6,936 bases of DNA from NCBI GenBank assembly GCA_027859055.1, contig JAQIBO010000464.1, positions 1-6,936 of the forward strand, read 5' to 3'. Shown one piece after another: positions 6,888-6,936 of the stretch. The translations under genes were made by a program, and so were the position numbers. Under the pieces are notes generated by a model. That model was not told where the DNA came from, made no database searches, and was given only the letters and a program-made list of their open reading frames with translations. This DNA is from Spirochaeta sp. (lineage in GTDB: Bacteria; Spirochaetota; Spirochaetia; DSM-27196; Alkalispirochaetaceae). The first letter of the stretch is position 1, and each line of letters starts with the position of its first letter.

Positions 6888-6936
6888 CGCCCCCGGCGCC
6901 CCGGACGCGCCGGACGCGCCGGCGTAAGAGCGGCGA
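6884..6936 (-). CDS. Possible C-terminal end of an upstream gene overlapping lnt
   Basis: One minus-strand frame is open from the right edge to a TGA at 6886-6884, which overlaps the lnt ATG (6887-6885) as ATGA, the same arrangement as at the lnt/glycosyltransferase boundary. The visible tail would read AALTPARPARPGRRGR, Pro/Arg-rich and without a recognisable domain. Only 16 codons are visible and GC-rich DNA gives open frames by chance, so this is a suggestion from geometry alone. The alternative is that the region is lnt leader, or an N-terminal extension of lnt in its own frame. Confidence 0.3.
   Translation of the reverse strand, partial: AALTPARPARPGRRGR
6901..6922. repeat. 9-bp GC-rich tandem repeat upstream of lnt
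   Basis: ccggacgcg is present twice in tandem (6901-6909 and 6910-6918), followed by a partial third copy (ccgg at 6919-6922). The 9-base period keeps reading frame and gives Ala-Ser-Gly repeats in the lnt frame or Pro-Ala-Arg repeats in the frame ending at 6884. Short repeats like this can change copy number by slippage. They lie 14-35 bases upstream of the lnt ATG. Confidence 0.65.

Overview
The window (6,936 bases, GC-rich throughout) is ordinary, densely packed bacterial chromosome. I see no mobile element, CRISPR array, tRNA or rRNA, and no gene-free stretch longer than about 10 bases. Two gene sets point at each other and meet at about 3690. On the + strand, a FapA/DUF342-family gene (its 5' end lies outside the window) is followed two bases later by lgt, the prolipoprotein diacylglyceryl transferase. 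On the - strand, reading from the right edge, come the possible tail of an unseen gene, then lnt (apolipoprotein N-acyltransferase), then a GT-B glycosyltransferase. The last two overlap by ATGA. The lgt and glycosyltransferase stop codons are only 9 bases apart.

Taxon: Lnt implies an envelope with an outer membrane and triacylated lipoproteins. A very long FapA/DUF342 protein together with Lgt and Lnt, in a moderately high-GC genome, fits a free-living spirochaete (Spirochaeta/Alkalispirochaeta-like). This is an inference from gene content, and another diderm phylum is not excluded.

Function: the first enzyme (Lgt) and the last (Lnt) of lipoprotein lipidation are both here with their catalytic residues intact, but in opposite operons. 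The signal peptidase II gene (lspA) that acts between them is not in the window. The FapA protein has a triplicated N-terminal module, a predicted right-handed beta-helix, a coiled coil and a C-terminal beta segment; relatives have been linked to flagellar assembly or treated as cytoskeleton-like scaffolds. The glycosyltransferase resembles the GT4 group that includes proteins annotated as mannosylglucosylglycerate synthase, which suggests a compatible-solute or glycolipid role, but its substrate cannot be read from sequence.

I did not find a clearly new system. The points most worth a second look are the modular architecture of the FapA protein, a perfect 11-bp GC hairpin inside its gene, the translational coupling of lnt to the glycosyltransferase gene, and the very tight convergent junction.
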